64,000 nt of DNA from Mobiluncus curtisii subsp. curtisii ATCC 35241 (GTDB taxonomy: Bacteria; Actinomycetota; Actinomycetes; Actinomycetales; Actinomycetaceae), in assembly GCF_000146285.1 (NCBI RefSeq), contig NZ_GL385912.1:360028-424027 (forward strand), written 5' to 3'. Positions 62,919 to 64,000 of this stretch are shown one piece after another; position 1 is the stretch's first letter, and every line of letters starts with the position of its first letter. Position numbers and translations under genes: made by a program. A model generated the notes under the pieces. The model did no database searches and was not told where the DNA came from. It saw only the letters and a list, made by a program, of their open reading frames with translations.

Positions 62919-64000
62919 TTCATGCTGATGGCATGAATATGATGAAATGCCCGGCGTGTAATACTCCTTTGAAACGTAATGGAAAGACTTCTTCTGGTTC
63001 TCAGCGTTGGCGTTGTAAGGAGTGTGGAAGGTCTAAGGTCGGAAAGATTGATAACTCTGCTAAAGAGCTTAATCGTTTCCTGAGCTGGCTGTTGTCGCGT
63101 CAGCGGCAGAAAGATATGCCCGGAGCGGGCCGGACGTTTCGTCGTCATGCAGCTAAGTTCTGGTGTTTATGGCCGTTCTCTCCGATCGTGGACGAGGTTC
63201 ATGACGTGGTGTTTGTCGACGGGATTTATCTGGGGCGCAAGGCCGTGGTTTTGATTGCCTGTACTCGTCAGCATGTGTTGGGCTGGTATGTGGCTAGGAA
63301 CGAGAACATTAACGCGTGGAAAGCCTTGCTGGATCGGATAGCGCCCCCGCTTCTAGTCGTGAGCGATGGTGGGTCAGGTTTCAAAACCGCTAGAGCAGCT
63401 TCTTGGCCGGGCACGCAGGTCCAGCGTTGCACATATCACGCGTTTATGCAGGTACGACGTTACATCACTATGAATCCGAAGCTGCCAGCCGGGAAACAAC
63501 TCGGGAGAATAGCTCGCGACCTGTTACATGTCCATAACGTGGAAGAATCTCTACAATGGCTGGTCGGGTTCAACAACTGGTGCCTGGAATGGGAAGCCTT
63601 CCTCGCGGAAGAAACCATAAACGAATACGGCACAAGATGCTTGACCCACGAGAAACTCGTTCGCGCCCGGGACTCGCTAATTAGGTTCATAAAATCCGGT
63701 AACCTGTTCACCTATCTCGATCCTGACCTCGCAGACCAGACCCTGACCTGCCTACCAGCAATGAACAACCAGATCGAAGGCGGGATAAACGCTCAACTCC
63801 GTGCCATGCTCAAAGACCACCGCGGAATGAGCCTGACCAGGCGAATCAAAGCGATTTTCTGGTGGTGCTACCAACACATCGAAAACCCCGCGACTCCAGC
63901 AGAAATCCTGAAAATAATGCCTACGGATACGCAACTCGAGGAATACTACCTAAACCAGGAAAACCTACACATCACCCAAAGAAACCTCCCCGGATGGGGC
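62846..64000 (+). mobile_element. IS1249-like insertion sequence, left part (runs off the window)
   Basis: The transposase at 62933 identifies an element of the IS1249 group (IS256 relatives found in actinobacteria). The left boundary is not certain; the repeated GGTCAAATTGTGTGT near 62846 is a candidate terminal repeat. The right end lies beyond the window, so completeness cannot be judged. Confidence 0.75.
62933..64000 (+). CDS. IS1249-family transposase, partial
   Basis: Open frame of 356 codons from ATG 62933 to the window end. The N-terminal zinc ribbon CPACNTPLKRNG with RCKECGRSK is characteristic of IS1249 transposases, followed by a helical region (RFLSWLLSRQRQKDM) and the DDE core: Asp in VFVDGIYLGRKAVVL, Asp in VVSDGGSGF and Glu in NNQIEGGINAQLR. 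No frameshift is seen in the part available. There is no clear ribosome site before the ATG. Confidence 0.9.
   Translation, partial: MNMMKCPACNTPLKRNGKTSSGSQRWRCKECGRSKVGKIDNSAKELNRFLSWLLSRQRQKDMPGAGRTFRRHAAKFWCLWPFSPIVDEVHDVVFVDGIYLGRKAVVLIACTRQHVLGWYVARNENINAWKALLDRIAPPLLVVSDGGSGFKTARAASWPGTQVQRCTYHAFMQVRRYITMNPKLPAGKQLGRIARDLLHVHNVEESLQWLVGFNNWCLEWEAFLAEETINEYGTRCLTHEKLVRARDSLIRFIKSGNLFTYLDPDLADQTLTCLPAMNNQIEGGINAQLRAMLKDHRGMSLTRRIKAIFWWCYQHIENPATPAEILKIMPTDTQLEEYYLNQENLHITQRNLPGWG

Overview
The window looks like a chromosomal segment of a moderate-GC actinobacterium. The grounds are a WhiB regulator, GuaB3, a DUF3040 protein beside mraZ, a HelD-like helicase, actinobacterial-type LexA boxes, an ileS T-box placed to act on translation, and a gene order (nrdR, LysM protein, lexA, hflX, miaA, miaB, recX, recA) close to that around lexA-recA in Mycobacterium. 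A member of the Actinomycetaceae such as Mobiluncus would fit, but that is inference from family resemblance and base composition.

Layout. 0-5.4 kb: the start of a dcw (division and cell wall) cluster on the minus strand (mraZ, rsmH, ftsL-like, ftsI, partial murE) with MraZ boxes, and a DUF3040 gene upstream. 5.6-13.7 kb: a membrane protein, a PAC2 protein, a HelD-like helicase, serA and fadD. 13.8-28 kb: DNA-damage and RNA-modification block (nrdR, LysM protein, lexA, dinG, hflX, rsmC-like, YbjN, miaA, miaB, cinA, recX, recA, coiled-coil protein), with LexA boxes before the LysM gene, lexA and recA. 28-31.6 kb: zinc uptake genes znuABC with a divergent Zur regulator and a candidate Zur operator. 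31.7-39.6 kb: peptidase, RlmC, an AT-rich probably acquired island (two genes of unknown role), an MFS transporter, an aldo/keto reductase and a kinase-phosphatase protein. 40-43.5 kb: ileS with its T-box leader. 43.6-54.7 kb: XRE/DUF2975 pair, MmcQ/YjbR protein, CydDC-like ABC exporter, GuaB3, Tgt and queuosine-precursor transporter, exonuclease, GuaB, WhiB. 54.8-57.1 kb: DDAH-type hydrolase and an insertion sequence whose transposase is broken by one amber codon. 57.2-62.3 kb: CIRCE-controlled groES, methyltransferase, tsaD, purU, diacylglycerol kinase. 62.3-64 kb: repeats, tRNA-Pro, tRNA-Gly and the start of an IS1249-like element that runs off the end.

The regulatory layer is unusually readable: MraZ boxes, four LexA boxes, a Zur-type palindrome, a perfect CIRCE, a T-box with both alternative helices, and a palindromic operator on an XRE/DUF2975 operon. 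A second pattern recurs: more than a dozen genes without a clear Shine-Dalgarno have a TANNNT-like -10 hexamer ending 6 or 7 nt before the start codon. This is what leaderless transcripts would show, and it decides several start codons here. No clearly new defence or biosynthetic system was found; the AT-rich island and the kinase-phosphatase protein are the least explained pieces.
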